A DNA stretch of 64,000 bases from Candidatus Saccharibacteria bacterium (lineage in GTDB: Bacteria; Patescibacteriota; Saccharimonadia; Saccharimonadales; Saccharimonadaceae), in the NCBI GenBank assembly GCA_016432585.1, contig CP066696.1:1-64000 (forward strand), read 5' to 3'. The notes under the pieces were generated by a model. It searched no databases. It was not told the DNA's origin and saw nothing but the letters and a program-made list of their open reading frames with translations. This document shows, in pieces, positions 26,821-35,115 of this stretch. The position numbers and the translations under genes were made by a program. How positions within the stretch are numbered: position 1 is the stretch's first letter; each line of letters opens with the position of its first letter.

Positions 26821-27591
26821 ATGAAAACGGCACTAATAGGCTTTACGGGATTTGTGGGGGGCAATATTGCCAACCAGGCTTCGTTTGACGATATGTATAA
26901 TAGTCAAAATATTGCAGATATTGAAGGAAAAGAATACGATCTTGTTGTAAGCGCTGCAAATCGCGCGGAAATGTGGCGGATCAACCAAGAGGGAGAAAAG
27001 GATCTGGCTGAGATCGATGAATACATTGGTCATATTAGTAAGACGAAAATTAAAAAACTAGTCCTTATTTCGACAGTAGGGGTCTATAAGAATCCCAATG
27101 GTGCCAACGAAGACACTGTCATAGAGACAGATGGACTTTTGCCCTACGGCGCCAATAGGTATCATCTTGAGCAATTTTGTCTTGAGAACTTTAATACAAC
27201 AATTGTTCGCTTGCCCGGTCTTTTTGGTAAGGGTCTAAAGAAGAACGTTATTTTTGATCTGTTGCATGATAATAATGTTGATAGGATTCACAAAGATGGG
27301 GTGTATCAATATTACAACCTCGATAATATCTGGAAAGATATTCAAGTAGCTCTTGATAATAATCTTCAGATTGTAAACCTGGCAACTCCACCGGTAAGCA
27401 CTGAAGAAGTTGCGAAATACGCTTTTGGAATTGAGTTCACTAACGAACCAGCCGACGTTAAGCCAGCTTACTGGGATATGCACAGCAAGCATGCAGGCGT
27501 TTACAAAGGTGAAGGTGATTATCTCTACAGCAAAGATCAAGTACTTGAAGATATCAGGAAATTTGTAGAGCAGGAAAAGGAGTCGCTATGA
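26821..27591 (+). CDS. NAD(P)-dependent epimerase/dehydratase-like SDR protein
   Basis: A 256-residue Rossmann-fold protein: KTALIGFTGFVGGNIANQ (nucleotide site), LVVSAANRAEMW, LVLISTVGVYKNP (catalytic Thr/Ser region) and LLPYGANRYHLEQF. The active-site Tyr is followed by Arg where extended SDRs normally have Lys (YxxxR). It is shorter than sugar epimerases (~310-340) and lacks most of the C-terminal substrate domain. It overlaps the TIM-barrel isomerase gene by 4 nt. GAGGAGCTACTG precedes the ATG. A role in nucleotide-sugar modification is likely; the exact reaction is not. Confidence 0.82.
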   Translation: MKTALIGFTGFVGGNIANQASFDDMYNSQNIADIEGKEYDLVVSAANRAEMWRINQEGEKDLAEIDEYIGHISKTKIKKLVLISTVGVYKNPNGANEDTVIETDGLLPYGANRYHLEQFCLENFNTTIVRLPGLFGKGLKKNVIFDLLHDNNVDRIHKDGVYQYYNLDNIWKDIQVALDNNLQIVNLATPPVSTEEVAKYAFGIEFTNEPADVKPAYWDMHSKHAGVYKGEGDYLYSKDQVLEDIRKFVEQEKESL

Positions 27592-28412
27592 AGTTAGCGG
27601 TATCAAGTATTGCCTGGACAAATGAGGAAGAGGAGGCGATAGCTTCAAAGTTGCAAGAGCTGGGAGTGCGACATGTAGAAATTGCTCCAACGAAACTGTG
27701 GGATGATCCTACGATGACGACAGCGGAGGACGCAAAGCGTTATGTGGAGTGGTGGGCGCAACGGGGAATTACCGTTTCGGCATTTCAGTCGATGTTATTT
27801 GCACGACCTGACCTTACTATTTTTGAGAGCGCAGAAATTAGAACAGAGACGATCAATTATATGAGTAGGTTTTTGGAGCTTGCAGGGGTAATGGGGGCAA
27901 AGAAGCTTGTATTCGGCTCTCCTAAGAATCGTCGTCGTGGTGATATGGATCTCGAAAATGCGACAAGCATAGCGACTGATTTTTTCGGCACGCTTGGTGA
28001 TGTAGCTGCTCGTGAAGGAGTGGTGCTTTGTCTTGAGCCAAACGCCCCCCAGTATAATTGTGATTTTATTACCAATGCCGCGGAAGGTGCGGAGCTGGTG
28101 CGACGGGTAAATAATCCAGGCTTTGGACTTCATCTTGATACGGCGTGTATGGCTTTGGCCGGGGATGACCTTGGCGATTCTATCAGGAACTTTAGTGATA
28201 TTCTCGAGCATTTCCACATAAGCTCTCCAATGCTAGGTCAGGTGGAGGATCTTGAAGAGGTCGATCATCGTGCTGCCGCACGTGCGCTTAACGATATTAA
28301 TTACGATAAAATCCTTTCAATTGAGATGCGGCCAGGCGATGCGGGCACGAACGTAGAGTGTTTAGAAAAAGCTGTACGATTTGTCCAAAGCGTCTACGAT
28401 ATCGATAAATAA
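27588..28412 (+). CDS. Sugar phosphate isomerase/epimerase (AP-endonuclease-2/xylose-isomerase-like TIM barrel)
   Basis: A 274-residue TIM-barrel protein. Metal-ligand positions are visible in RHVEIAPTKLWD, VLCLEPNAPQYNCDFI, FGLHLDTACMALAG, HFHISSPMLG and ILSIEMRPG. These match the divalent-metal sites of IolE/IolH/UlaE-type epimerases. It is cytoplasmic and translated with the SDR gene through an ATGA overlap, so the two may act in sequence on one sugar. It ends inside a palindrome shared with the convergent GtrA gene. Confidence 0.85.
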   Translation: MKLAVSSIAWTNEEEEAIASKLQELGVRHVEIAPTKLWDDPTMTTAEDAKRYVEWWAQRGITVSAFQSMLFARPDLTIFESAEIRTETINYMSRFLELAGVMGAKKLVFGSPKNRRRGDMDLENATSIATDFFGTLGDVAAREGVVLCLEPNAPQYNCDFITNAAEGAELVRRVNNPGFGLHLDTACMALAGDDLGDSIRNFSDILEHFHISSPMLGQVEDLEEVDHRAAARALNDINYDKILSIEMRPGDAGTNVECLEKAVRFVQSVYDIDK

Positions 28413-28428
28413 CAGGGATTATTTATCG
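28403..28428. terminator. Palindrome holding the stop codons of two convergent genes
   Basis: CGATAAATAA and TTATTTATCG form a perfect 10-bp stem around the 6-nt loop CAGGGA. The TAA of the plus-strand isomerase (28410-28412) ends the left arm and the TAA of the minus-strand GtrA gene (28421-28419) begins the right arm. Both proteins end in Asp-Lys. There is no long U tract, so it may act as an mRNA 3'-end barrier as much as a terminator. Confidence 0.65.
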
Positions 28429-28814
28429 TGATAGAGGCTGCGCCTGGCGAAAAAGTTCCAGATATACACGAGGACAGTTGCTAGAATCTTGGAAAGAATA
28501 TAGTTCAACCCCGAAACGTCTGTCAGAAGCCACATTCCTGCGTTTAGAATAAGAAGGCCAACGAGCCCAATGATCGCAAAAAGAGAAAACTCGGCTGCTT
28601 TTGACGATAGCTTTGATTGCCCAAACACGTACTTATTACTAAGTACAAAAAGGACACAGAGTCCTGCGACAAATCCGCTTGAAGCGGCTATTAGGTAGTG
28701 AACGTGAAAGATCTCGTGAAGAAGTATAAGTGTACCAAAGTCGATAACATAGCCGACAAGCGCGGCGCCAAAATAGCGCGCAAACTGCTTACTTATTTTA
28801 CTAACCTTATCCAT
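28419..28814 (-). CDS. GtrA-like membrane protein (second copy)
   Basis: A 131-residue four-helix protein. It has RYFGAALVGYVIDFGTLILLH, FVAGLCVLFVLSNKYVF and a C-terminal ILATVLVYIWNFFARRSLY, matching the GtrA family. It overlaps the galE end by 8 nt, so it is co-translated with a UDP-sugar epimerase instead of a GtrB partner. The nearest free GtrB-like proteins are at 2.3-3.3 kb and 21.4-22.4 kb. Confidence 0.87.
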   Translation of the reverse strand: MDKVSKISKQFARYFGAALVGYVIDFGTLILLHEIFHVHYLIAASSGFVAGLCVLFVLSNKYVFGQSKLSSKAAEFSLFAIIGLVGLLILNAGMWLLTDVSGLNYILSKILATVLVYIWNFFARRSLYHDK

Positions 28815-29823
28815 GTGTGACGTACCCTTCTGGATTCTGTGATTGCCAGCGCCAAGAATCAGCGCAGGCGTCTTCTATGGTTTTGCTCGTTCTCCACCCC
28901 AGCTCTTCGAGTGCCTTACTCGCATCGGCGTAATATTCTGGCAAATCACCGGGGCGTCGAGGTGCTATTTCGTAGGGAATTGTCACTCCGGAAGCTTTTT
29001 CAAAGGCATGAACAAGCTCTAATACCGACGTTCCTTCTCCTGTGCCAAGATTGTAAGTTGCCGTGCCAGGTTTTGAGTGTTCGAGTGCGGCGACATGTCC
29101 TTTGGCAAGATCAACGACGTGAATATAGTCGCGCACGCCGGTACCATCTATAGTGTCGTAATCGTTGCCGAAAATCATCAGTTTATCGCGTTTTTTGGTC
29201 GCGACCTGTGTTATGAAAGGCATAAGATTATTAGGAATACCGTCTGGATGTTCGCCGATTTTGCCGCTAGGGTGTGCGCCGATTGGGTTGAAATAGCGTA
29301 GAACGGTAAATTCGTTAGATGGGTCTGCCTTTGCAGTGTCGCGCATTATCTCTTCGATAACGTACTTTGTTTGTCCATAAGGGTTTGTGATTCCTTGTCC
29401 GGCAGGATATGTTTCGATATAAGGAATAGGCGCAGCTCCGTAAACAGTGGCCGACGAGCTGAAGACAAGCTTCTTGACCCGATGCTCTTTCATGACCTCA
29501 AGTAGGGCGATCGACGATACGACATTGTTTCGGTAGTACAAAAGTGGGTCTGCTGTCGATTCACCTACGGCTTTTAATCCGGCAAAGTGGATAACGGCAT
29601 CAAAAGCGTGCTGATTAAATAGTTCGCTAAGTTTTACTTTATCTTGCACGTCAAATGAACTGACGGGAATCGCAGCTCCGGTAATTTCTTCAATGCGGCG
29701 TACTGCTTCAGGACTACTATTTGAGAAGTTGTCCACAATATGGACGCTATGATTTTTTGCGATAAGTTCAACTATTGTGTGACTGCCTATATAGCCAGCG
29801 CCACCCGTAACGAGAATATTCAT
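28807..29823 (-). CDS. galE: UDP-glucose 4-epimerase
   Basis: A 338-residue extended SDR enzyme converting UDP-glucose and UDP-galactose (possibly UDP-GlcNAc/GalNAc). It has NILVTGGAGYIGSHT, HFAGLKAVGES, SSSATVYG, the catalytic YGQTK, LRYFNPIGAHPSG and DGTGVRDYIHVVDLA. Length and order are standard. Minus-strand TATACT (29835-29830) ends 6 nt before the ATG, implying a leaderless mRNA. It supplies galactose-type donors for the surrounding glycosyltransferases. Confidence 0.96.
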   Translation of the reverse strand: MNILVTGGAGYIGSHTIVELIAKNHSVHIVDNFSNSSPEAVRRIEEITGAAIPVSSFDVQDKVKLSELFNQHAFDAVIHFAGLKAVGESTADPLLYYRNNVVSSIALLEVMKEHRVKKLVFSSSATVYGAAPIPYIETYPAGQGITNPYGQTKYVIEEIMRDTAKADPSNEFTVLRYFNPIGAHPSGKIGEHPDGIPNNLMPFITQVATKKRDKLMIFGNDYDTIDGTGVRDYIHVVDLAKGHVAALEHSKPGTATYNLGTGEGTSVLELVHAFEKASGVTIPYEIAPRRPGDLPEYYADASKALEELGWRTSKTIEDACADSWRWQSQNPEGYVTHG

Positions 29824-29915
29824 GGCTCTAGTATATCAGTTATAATGGTAATACGGACACAATCTTTCGCATTCGTCTGTATTATTTAGAAGCTTAGTTC
29901 GAAAGGGGTAGAAGC

Positions 29916-30359
29916 ATGAAAATTGTAATCGTTAGCGGCTTTTTTAATCCGCTACATGGTGGCCATATGGATATGATTGAAGCGGCGGCAAAAATGGGTG
30001 ATAGGCTCATCGTTGTTGTAAATAATGATGCGCAGCAAATTCTTAAAAAAGATAAAGTGATTCTTACCGCTGAAAACCGAATGCGCTTAATGCGGGCGCT
30101 TCGCGATGTTGACGAGGTAGTGCTTGCGATCGACCAGGATCCGCCGGTAACGAAAACCTTAGAGATGATCGCAAAAGAACATCCAAATGACGAAATTATT
30201 TTTGCGAATGGTGGCGACCGAGTATCGACCGATGCCCTACCTGGGCCCGAAGCGGCTGTATGTGACGAGTATGGAATTACTATGGTATTTGGCGTAGGTG
30301 GTGACGAAAAAGCTGATTCATCAACGCGCATTAACCAAGCGCTCGGTCACAAAAAATAA
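29916..30359 (+). CDS. Cytidylyltransferase-like nucleotidyltransferase
   Basis: A 147-residue protein: MKIVIVSGFFNPLHGGHMDM with the HxGH nucleotide site, IVVVNNDAQQI, TAENRMRLMRAL and FANGGDRVS, ending with DSSTRINQAL (the SST-R element). It belongs to the TagD/RfaE2/PPAT-like superfamily. By family it would activate a small phosphorylated compound with CTP or ATP; the substrate is unknown. GAAAGGGG precedes the ATG, and a TATAAT (29841-29846) gives a leader of about 60 nt. glmS follows 19 nt after its stop. Confidence 0.85.
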   Translation: MKIVIVSGFFNPLHGGHMDMIEAAAKMGDRLIVVVNNDAQQILKKDKVILTAENRMRLMRALRDVDEVVLAIDQDPPVTKTLEMIAKEHPNDEIIFANGGDRVSTDALPGPEAAVCDEYGITMVFGVGGDEKADSSTRINQALGHKK

Positions 30360-30378
30360 TCGAAAGGCGGATAGCTGT

Positions 30379-32199
30379 ATGTGCGGAATTGTCGGGTATA
30401 TTGGTAAGCGCGACGCGCAAGATGTTTTACTTGGCGGTTTGCGGCGTTTGGAGTACCGTGGGTACGATTCGGCAGGGATAATCACTGTCGATAAGGCGAA
30501 GAGGGCGACGCTATTAAGGGCAATTGGCAAGGTGAGCGAACTCGGCAATCTGGTGGCGGCAAGCGAAAACCACGATATGGTTGGGATAGGGCACACAAGG
30601 TGGGCGACGCATGGGGAGCCATCGGTAAGGAACGCCCACCCGCACCAGGCCGGCGATATTTATATCGTGCATAACGGCATTATCGAAAACTACAAAGAGT
30701 TGAAGCAGGAGCTAAAAAACCACACGTTTGCAAGCCAAACGGACACCGAGGTTTTGGCAGCGCTGATCAACTCTTTTTATGATACAAAGACATCGCTCAA
30801 AGACGCGGTGCGCCAGGCCCTAGAACTAGTGGTTGGTACCTACGGTATTGCCGTGGTTTCGGTGCGCCAGCCAGATGAAATAGTGGTTGCGCGTATGGGT
30901 AGTCCGCTGATTATTGGCGTTGGAAAAGACGAAACGCTGATTGCAAGCGACGCCTCGGCACTTATTGGCCATACGTCACAGGCTATCTACCTGAACGATG
31001 GTGAGATGGCAATCTGTACGTCTGGTGGGGTGGAGCTTCAGGATATGAACTCCCACCCAGTTTCTGCTAAGGTAGAGACGATTGAGATGGACATGCAGGT
31101 TATCCAAAAACAGGGATATGACCACTTTTTGTTAAAAGAAATCAGCGAGCAGCCGTCGACGCTTCGATCAACATTAAGCGGTCGAGTTATTCTAGATGAA
31201 AAGCGAGTTCAATTGGGTGGGCTTAATATGACAGCCGATGAGCTTCGTGACATTAAGCACGTAACGATTATTGGGTGTGGTACGGCATACTATGCCGGGC
31301 TCCTCGCCTCTTACTACCTAGAGCAGCTTGTCGATGGCTTAACGGTAGATGTAGTGATTGCCTCGGAATTCCGTTATAGGTCGTTCCACATGCCCGAGAA
31401 TAGTGTGGCGCTTATCGTATCGCAATCAGGCGAAACGGCAGATACGCTTGCCTGTCTTCGCGAAATAAAACGGCGTGGGGTGCGAACACTCGGCATTATT
31501 AATGCTGTCGGCTCTACGATTGCCCGCGAAGTAGATGGTGGCGTGTATGTTCACGCTGGCCCCGAAATATCTGTGGCGAGCACCAAAGCCTTTACGTCGC
31601 AGGTTGCAGCTATGACGATGTTTGGCGTGCAGGTGGCGCAGGCAAAGGGTGTGAGCGTGCAGCGCACAGCGTCGTTTGTGGAAGAACTGGCGATTTTGCC
31701 AGATGAAATCGAAAAGGTGATAAAAAGCCATATCAAAGAAATGGCGAAAGTCGCAAAAAAGTACGCCAAGTATGATCACGCACTATATTTAGGACGTGAC
31801 ACGCTATTTCCGGCTGCGCTTGAGGGTGCGCTAAAATTAAAGGAAATTTCATATATCCAGGCGGAAGGCTACGCGACAGGCGAGCTAAAACATGGTCCGA
31901 TTGCTCTTATCGACGACAGGTTTTTCGAAGTAATGCTTCTTATGGAGGGTTGGCTTTACGATAAGTCTATCAGCGGTCTTTCCGAGATTAACGCCCGTGG
32001 TGGCCATGTTGTTGTATTTACAAACAGTAAAAAGGATGTGGATGCCGAAACGGTTGTCCGGATCGATACGAAACTTGATGTTCTCGCGCCGATTGCTATA
32101 AACGTATTACAGCAACTATTTGCTTATTATGTAGCAGTTGGCCGCGGTAATGATGTGGATCAACCGCGAAATCTTGCAAAAAGCGTTACCGTAGAATAG
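30379..32199 (+). CDS. glmS: Glutamine-fructose-6-phosphate aminotransferase (isomerizing)
   Basis: A 606-residue cytoplasmic enzyme making glucosamine-6-phosphate, the first step to UDP-GlcNAc for peptidoglycan and surface glycans. After the initiator Met, Cys2 is the glutaminase nucleophile (MCGIVGYIG); then GGLRRLEYRGYDSAG, GIGHTRWATHG and HNGIIENY. Two SIS domains follow: GCGTAYYAGLLASYY/ SQSGETADTL and YLGRDTLFPAALEGALKLKEISYIQAEGY. It ends VDQPRNLAKSVTVE, the standard C-terminus. The true start is ATG 30379 because Cys must be residue 2; the longer frame overlaps the upstream gene. No glmS ribozyme is visible upstream. Confidence 0.97.
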   Translation: MCGIVGYIGKRDAQDVLLGGLRRLEYRGYDSAGIITVDKAKRATLLRAIGKVSELGNLVAASENHDMVGIGHTRWATHGEPSVRNAHPHQAGDIYIVHNGIIENYKELKQELKNHTFASQTDTEVLAALINSFYDTKTSLKDAVRQALELVVGTYGIAVVSVRQPDEIVVARMGSPLIIGVGKDETLIASDASALIGHTSQAIYLNDGEMAICTSGGVELQDMNSHPVSAKVETIEMDMQVIQKQGYDHFLLKEISEQPSTLRSTLSGRVILDEKRVQLGGLNMTADELRDIKHVTIIGCGTAYYAGLLASYYLEQLVDGLTVDVVIASEFRYRSFHMPENSVALIVSQSGETADTLACLREIKRRGVRTLGIINAVGSTIAREVDGGVYVHAGPEISVASTKAFTSQVAAMTMFGVQVAQAKGVSVQRTASFVEELAILPDEIEKVIKSHIKEMAKVAKKYAKYDHALYLGRDTLFPAALEGALKLKEISYIQAEGYATGELKHGPIALIDDRFFEVMLLMEGWLYDKSISGLSEINARGGHVVVFTNSKKDVDAETVVRIDTKLDVLAPIAINVLQQLFAYYVAVGRGNDVDQPRNLAKSVTVE

Positions 32200-32221
32200 A
32201 TTTGACTTTTATCATTGTAAC

Positions 32222-32261
32222 TTCCCCTTTTATCACCTATGATTTAAGGATAAAAGGGGAA
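32222..32261 (+). promoter_or_regulatory. Perfect 13-bp inverted repeat flanking a -10 box (operator candidate)
   Basis: TTCCCCTTTTATC (32222-32234) and GATAAAAGGGGAA (32249-32261) are exact inverted copies separated by 14 bases. The spacer contains TATGAT (32238-32243), which has TTGTAA 17 bases upstream (32215-32220). The right arm also carries the AGGGG ribosome site of the gene starting at 32266. If transcription starts near 32250 the left arm is not transcribed, which favours a DNA-level operator over an RNA hairpin. It could also stop read-through from glmS. Confidence 0.6.
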
Positions 32262-32265
32262 AACC

Positions 32266-33993
32266 ATGACCGAAAACGAACAGCCAGAAATCGAAGAAAC
32301 CCACGCGCCAGAGACTCATCTGAGCGTTGCAAAGAAAAACTCATTCAAAGAGCGGATGGGGCGATTTTTCGGGTCTAAAAAAGGCAAAGTTGTTTCGGTT
32401 TTGGTTGCTTTGGTGGTCATTGCTGGCGTGATTTATGCTATTCCTGCGTCTCGTTATGCAATTGCCGGATCGTTTATTAAACGGAATGTTCATATTGCAG
32501 TTACCGATTCGACGACTCAAAAGCCTGTTAGCGACGCCGAATTAGTGCTCGGGAGTTTTACAGCGAAGACCGATGCGAACGGAGTTGTTGATATCTCGAA
32601 TGTCCCTGCGGGCGAGTATACTTTGCGAGTGACGAAGGCGTATTACACCGACATGAACCAGGCCTACGAGGTGCCGGTATTTGGTGAGGCTAAAGAAGTA
32701 AAGGCATCACTTGTCGCTACGGGGCGCCAGGTGGTTGTGAGTGTAACGAATAAAATCACAAAAGCAGCGCTAATGGGCGCGACCGTATCTGTTGGCGGTA
32801 TTACATCTGTCACTAACGACAAGGGTATTGCCACGATGGTATTGCCAGCAGACAAAGACACTTTCGACGGCAAAGTGATGCGCGATGGCTATAATGAAGC
32901 GACAGTTAAAGTAAAGGCGAGCGACCAATCAGACGCAAATGTCTTTACAGCTACCCCTAGCGGATCGCTTTTTTACCTCAGTAAAAAATCTGGAAAGATT
33001 GATGTCATGAAATCGAACCTTGACGGTAGTGGCGCGACCGTGATCGTTAAAGGTACTGGGAACGAATCAGATAATGACACTCGCCTCTTCCCATCATCGG
33101 ACTGGCGATATCTCATGCTTTCAGCGCGACGCGACACAAGTTTTAAAGGACAATTATATCTTGTCGATACAAAGACAAATTCTTTGACACTTGTTGATAA
33201 AGGGAGTGATTCGTCGTTTAGTCCGGTAGGATGGTCGGATCATACTTTCGTCTACAGTATTTATCGTAATAGCAAGCGGAATTGGGAGAGCGGACGCTAT
33301 GCAATTAAGAGCTACGATATAAATACGTCAAAGATCGTAAGTATTGCAGAATCTCAGGGTTCTGGCACGCAGGTAAAGTACGAGTACGAGCGGCTCGATG
33401 GACCAATTATCGTAGACGGTAAACTGGCATACTCGATATCTTGGGAGCGTGGCGAGGCAATGTATTCAAAAACCACTAAAAAGAATGCCGTCGTCACCGT
33501 AAATATTGACGGCACGAACAAGGTTAAAATCAAAGAGTTCTCAATGAATTATTACGGAAACGTACAACTGCGCTACATGTCGCCGGTTAAGTTTAGTATC
33601 CAAGCTTCTTCTGATAATAAAGCTAATCAATACTTTCAATACGATAGCGGCAACGTATCAACGCTAAACACCACAGACGAGACATACTGGGATACAAGCT
33701 ATCCGCTTCGACGAACCTCTCCTGACGGCGAGAAAACCTTGTGGTATGAGGCACGAGACGGCAAAAACAGTATCTTTTTAGGAAATAGTGCTGGTGCTGC
33801 TGGCAAGGAGATCGCTACAGAGTCAGACTATACAGTGTTTGGCTGGTATAGTGACGATTACATTTTACTAACGAAAAACAGTAGTGAATTATATATCGCG
33901 GCCGTAAACAAAGCAGAGGATGGCATGACAACACCTGTTAAGGTAGCAAATTATCACAAGGCGGCGGGCTACTGGGGGTACGGCGGCCAATAG
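32266..33993 (+). CDS. Membrane-anchored protein with carboxypeptidase-regulatory-like domains and a beta-propeller
   Basis: A 575-residue protein. After a ~50-residue charged cytoplasmic start there is one membrane segment (KVVSVLVALVVIAGVIYAI, ~45-64). Two Ig-like carboxypeptidase-regulatory/PEGA-type domains follow (~75-150: VHIAVTDSTTQKPVSDAEL, VPAGEYTLRVTK; ~150-225). Residues ~225-575 look like a TolB/DPP4-like propeller with units such as SPVGWSDHTFVYSIYRN and SPDGEKTLWYEARDG. It probably faces outward and may bind a ligand or protein; the function is unknown. Expression may be controlled by the inverted repeat just upstream. Confidence 0.75.
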   Translation: MTENEQPEIEETHAPETHLSVAKKNSFKERMGRFFGSKKGKVVSVLVALVVIAGVIYAIPASRYAIAGSFIKRNVHIAVTDSTTQKPVSDAELVLGSFTAKTDANGVVDISNVPAGEYTLRVTKAYYTDMNQAYEVPVFGEAKEVKASLVATGRQVVVSVTNKITKAALMGATVSVGGITSVTNDKGIATMVLPADKDTFDGKVMRDGYNEATVKVKASDQSDANVFTATPSGSLFYLSKKSGKIDVMKSNLDGSGATVIVKGTGNESDNDTRLFPSSDWRYLMLSARRDTSFKGQLYLVDTKTNSLTLVDKGSDSSFSPVGWSDHTFVYSIYRNSKRNWESGRYAIKSYDINTSKIVSIAESQGSGTQVKYEYERLDGPIIVDGKLAYSISWERGEAMYSKTTKKNAVVTVNIDGTNKVKIKEFSMNYYGNVQLRYMSPVKFSIQASSDNKANQYFQYDSGNVSTLNTTDETYWDTSYPLRRTSPDGEKTLWYEARDGKNSIFLGNSAGAAGKEIATESDYTVFGWYSDDYILLTKNSSELYIAAVNKAEDGMTTPVKVANYHKAAGYWGYGGQ

Positions 33994-34020
33994 TTAGCGG
34001 CTGTTGTCGCTAACTATTTT
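33989..34020. terminator. Hairpin terminator carrying both convergent stop codons
   Basis: AATAGTTAGCG (33989-33999) and CGCTAACTATT (34008-34018) form an 11-bp stem with an 8-nt loop, followed by TTTT on the plus strand. The plus-strand TAG (33991-33993) and the complement of the minus-strand TAA (33994-33996) both lie in the left arm, directly adjacent. Confidence 0.8.
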
Positions 34021-35115
34021 GCGGATTTTTGTAATAAATAATCCCTTGTCGAATCGCTTGGCTTTTCGGCGCAAAGTGCCGGGTAGGAACGTTGTCTGCT
34101 CGGCCTTTTGTATTGCCTCAGCAATAGCGTTAACGCTTTGCTCGTAAAACAATATGCCGCTTTCACCGTCTTGCACGATATCAAGTGCCCCTGCTTTTCC
34201 ATAGGTAATAACGGGTGCGCCAGCGGCAAGTGCTTCTACCTGTACGATTCCAAAATCTTCTTCGGCGGCATACATCCAGCCCTTGGCGTGATTGAGTGCT
34301 TTTTCAAGCTCGGCGTCTGATGCGTCGCCAAACCTATCGGTATAAAACGATACAGTAGGGCCTGCTATGGCCTCTAACTGGCCGTGTGCGGGACCGTTGC
34401 CAAAGACTTTAAGCGGGATGCCAAGCTTTGTACATGCAGCAACCACAAGGTCGTAGCGCTTGTAGGGGAGCTGTCTGCCCATGGTCATATAGTAATCACC
34501 ACGCTCGCGGGCGGGTTCGAACCTATCGACATCTACCGGCGGGTGAACGACCGTTGCTGGCTTGCCGTAATACTGTTTAATACGCTTTTGCGTCTCGGTA
34601 GAGTTGGCGATAAAGACGTCTACTTTTTGCGCGGCTTCGTAGTCTAGTTTGCGCTGGTGTGGTACGAACAGCGGAATAAGCAGGCGAATGATAGGGTCGA
34701 GTTTGCCATAGCCAGGGTTCTTTTTGTACTCCTCGTAGTGGCTCCAGTAGTAGCGCGCAGGGGTGTGACAGTACGAGATAATTACTTGGTCTTTACGGGT
34801 TTTGCGTATTTGGTTTGCGTTTAAGTACGAGCTGGTAATAATAATATCAAACTCGCTAAGGTCGAGATCTTGGAACGCTTTTACCTGAAGTGTAGGGAAA
34901 AGCTTGTACATTTTGCGGATTTTTTTAGGCAATTTTTGTAGCCAGGTTGTGCGGACATCCAGCTTTTTAAACTCTGGCAGTACGCGATCTTCGTCGTAAA
35001 TGGCGGTATAAATAGGTGCATCAGGAAATGCATTGTGCAGTTCGTAAACGACGCGTTCGGCTCCGCCCATAACAATTAAAAACTCAGCAACAATAGCAAT
35101 CTTAGGTGCTGGCAT
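33994..35115 (-). CDS. GT4-family glycosyltransferase
   Basis: A 373-residue GT-B enzyme: KIAIVAEFLIVMGGAERVV with the glycine-rich acceptor loop, SYCHTPARYYWSHYEEY, VVHPPVDVDRF, GRQLPYKRYDLVV and the donor E-x7-E in AAEEDFGIVQVEALAAGAPVI. This profile fits mannosyl- or related transferases acting on lipid-linked sugars. Its ATG overlaps the stop of the priming transferase (TAATG), so it probably adds the second sugar after priming. Confidence 0.9.
   Translation of the reverse strand: MPAPKIAIVAEFLIVMGGAERVVYELHNAFPDAPIYTAIYDEDRVLPEFKKLDVRTTWLQKLPKKIRKMYKLFPTLQVKAFQDLDLSEFDIIITSSYLNANQIRKTRKDQVIISYCHTPARYYWSHYEEYKKNPGYGKLDPIIRLLIPLFVPHQRKLDYEAAQKVDVFIANSTETQKRIKQYYGKPATVVHPPVDVDRFEPARERGDYYMTMGRQLPYKRYDLVVAACTKLGIPLKVFGNGPAHGQLEAIAGPTVSFYTDRFGDASDAELEKALNHAKGWMYAAEEDFGIVQVEALAAGAPVITYGKAGALDIVQDGESGILFYEQSVNAIAEAIQKAEQTTFLPGTLRRKAKRFDKGLFITKIRKIVSDNSR

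Noticed and set aside
30360-30378. A glmS ribozyme upstream of glmS.
   Set aside because: The gap to the preceding gene is only 19 nt, far too short for the ribozyme, and no conserved core is visible.
31426-31779. A 117-codon open frame antisense to glmS.
   Set aside because: It mirrors a conserved SIS domain of glmS; composition is typical of an antisense shadow.
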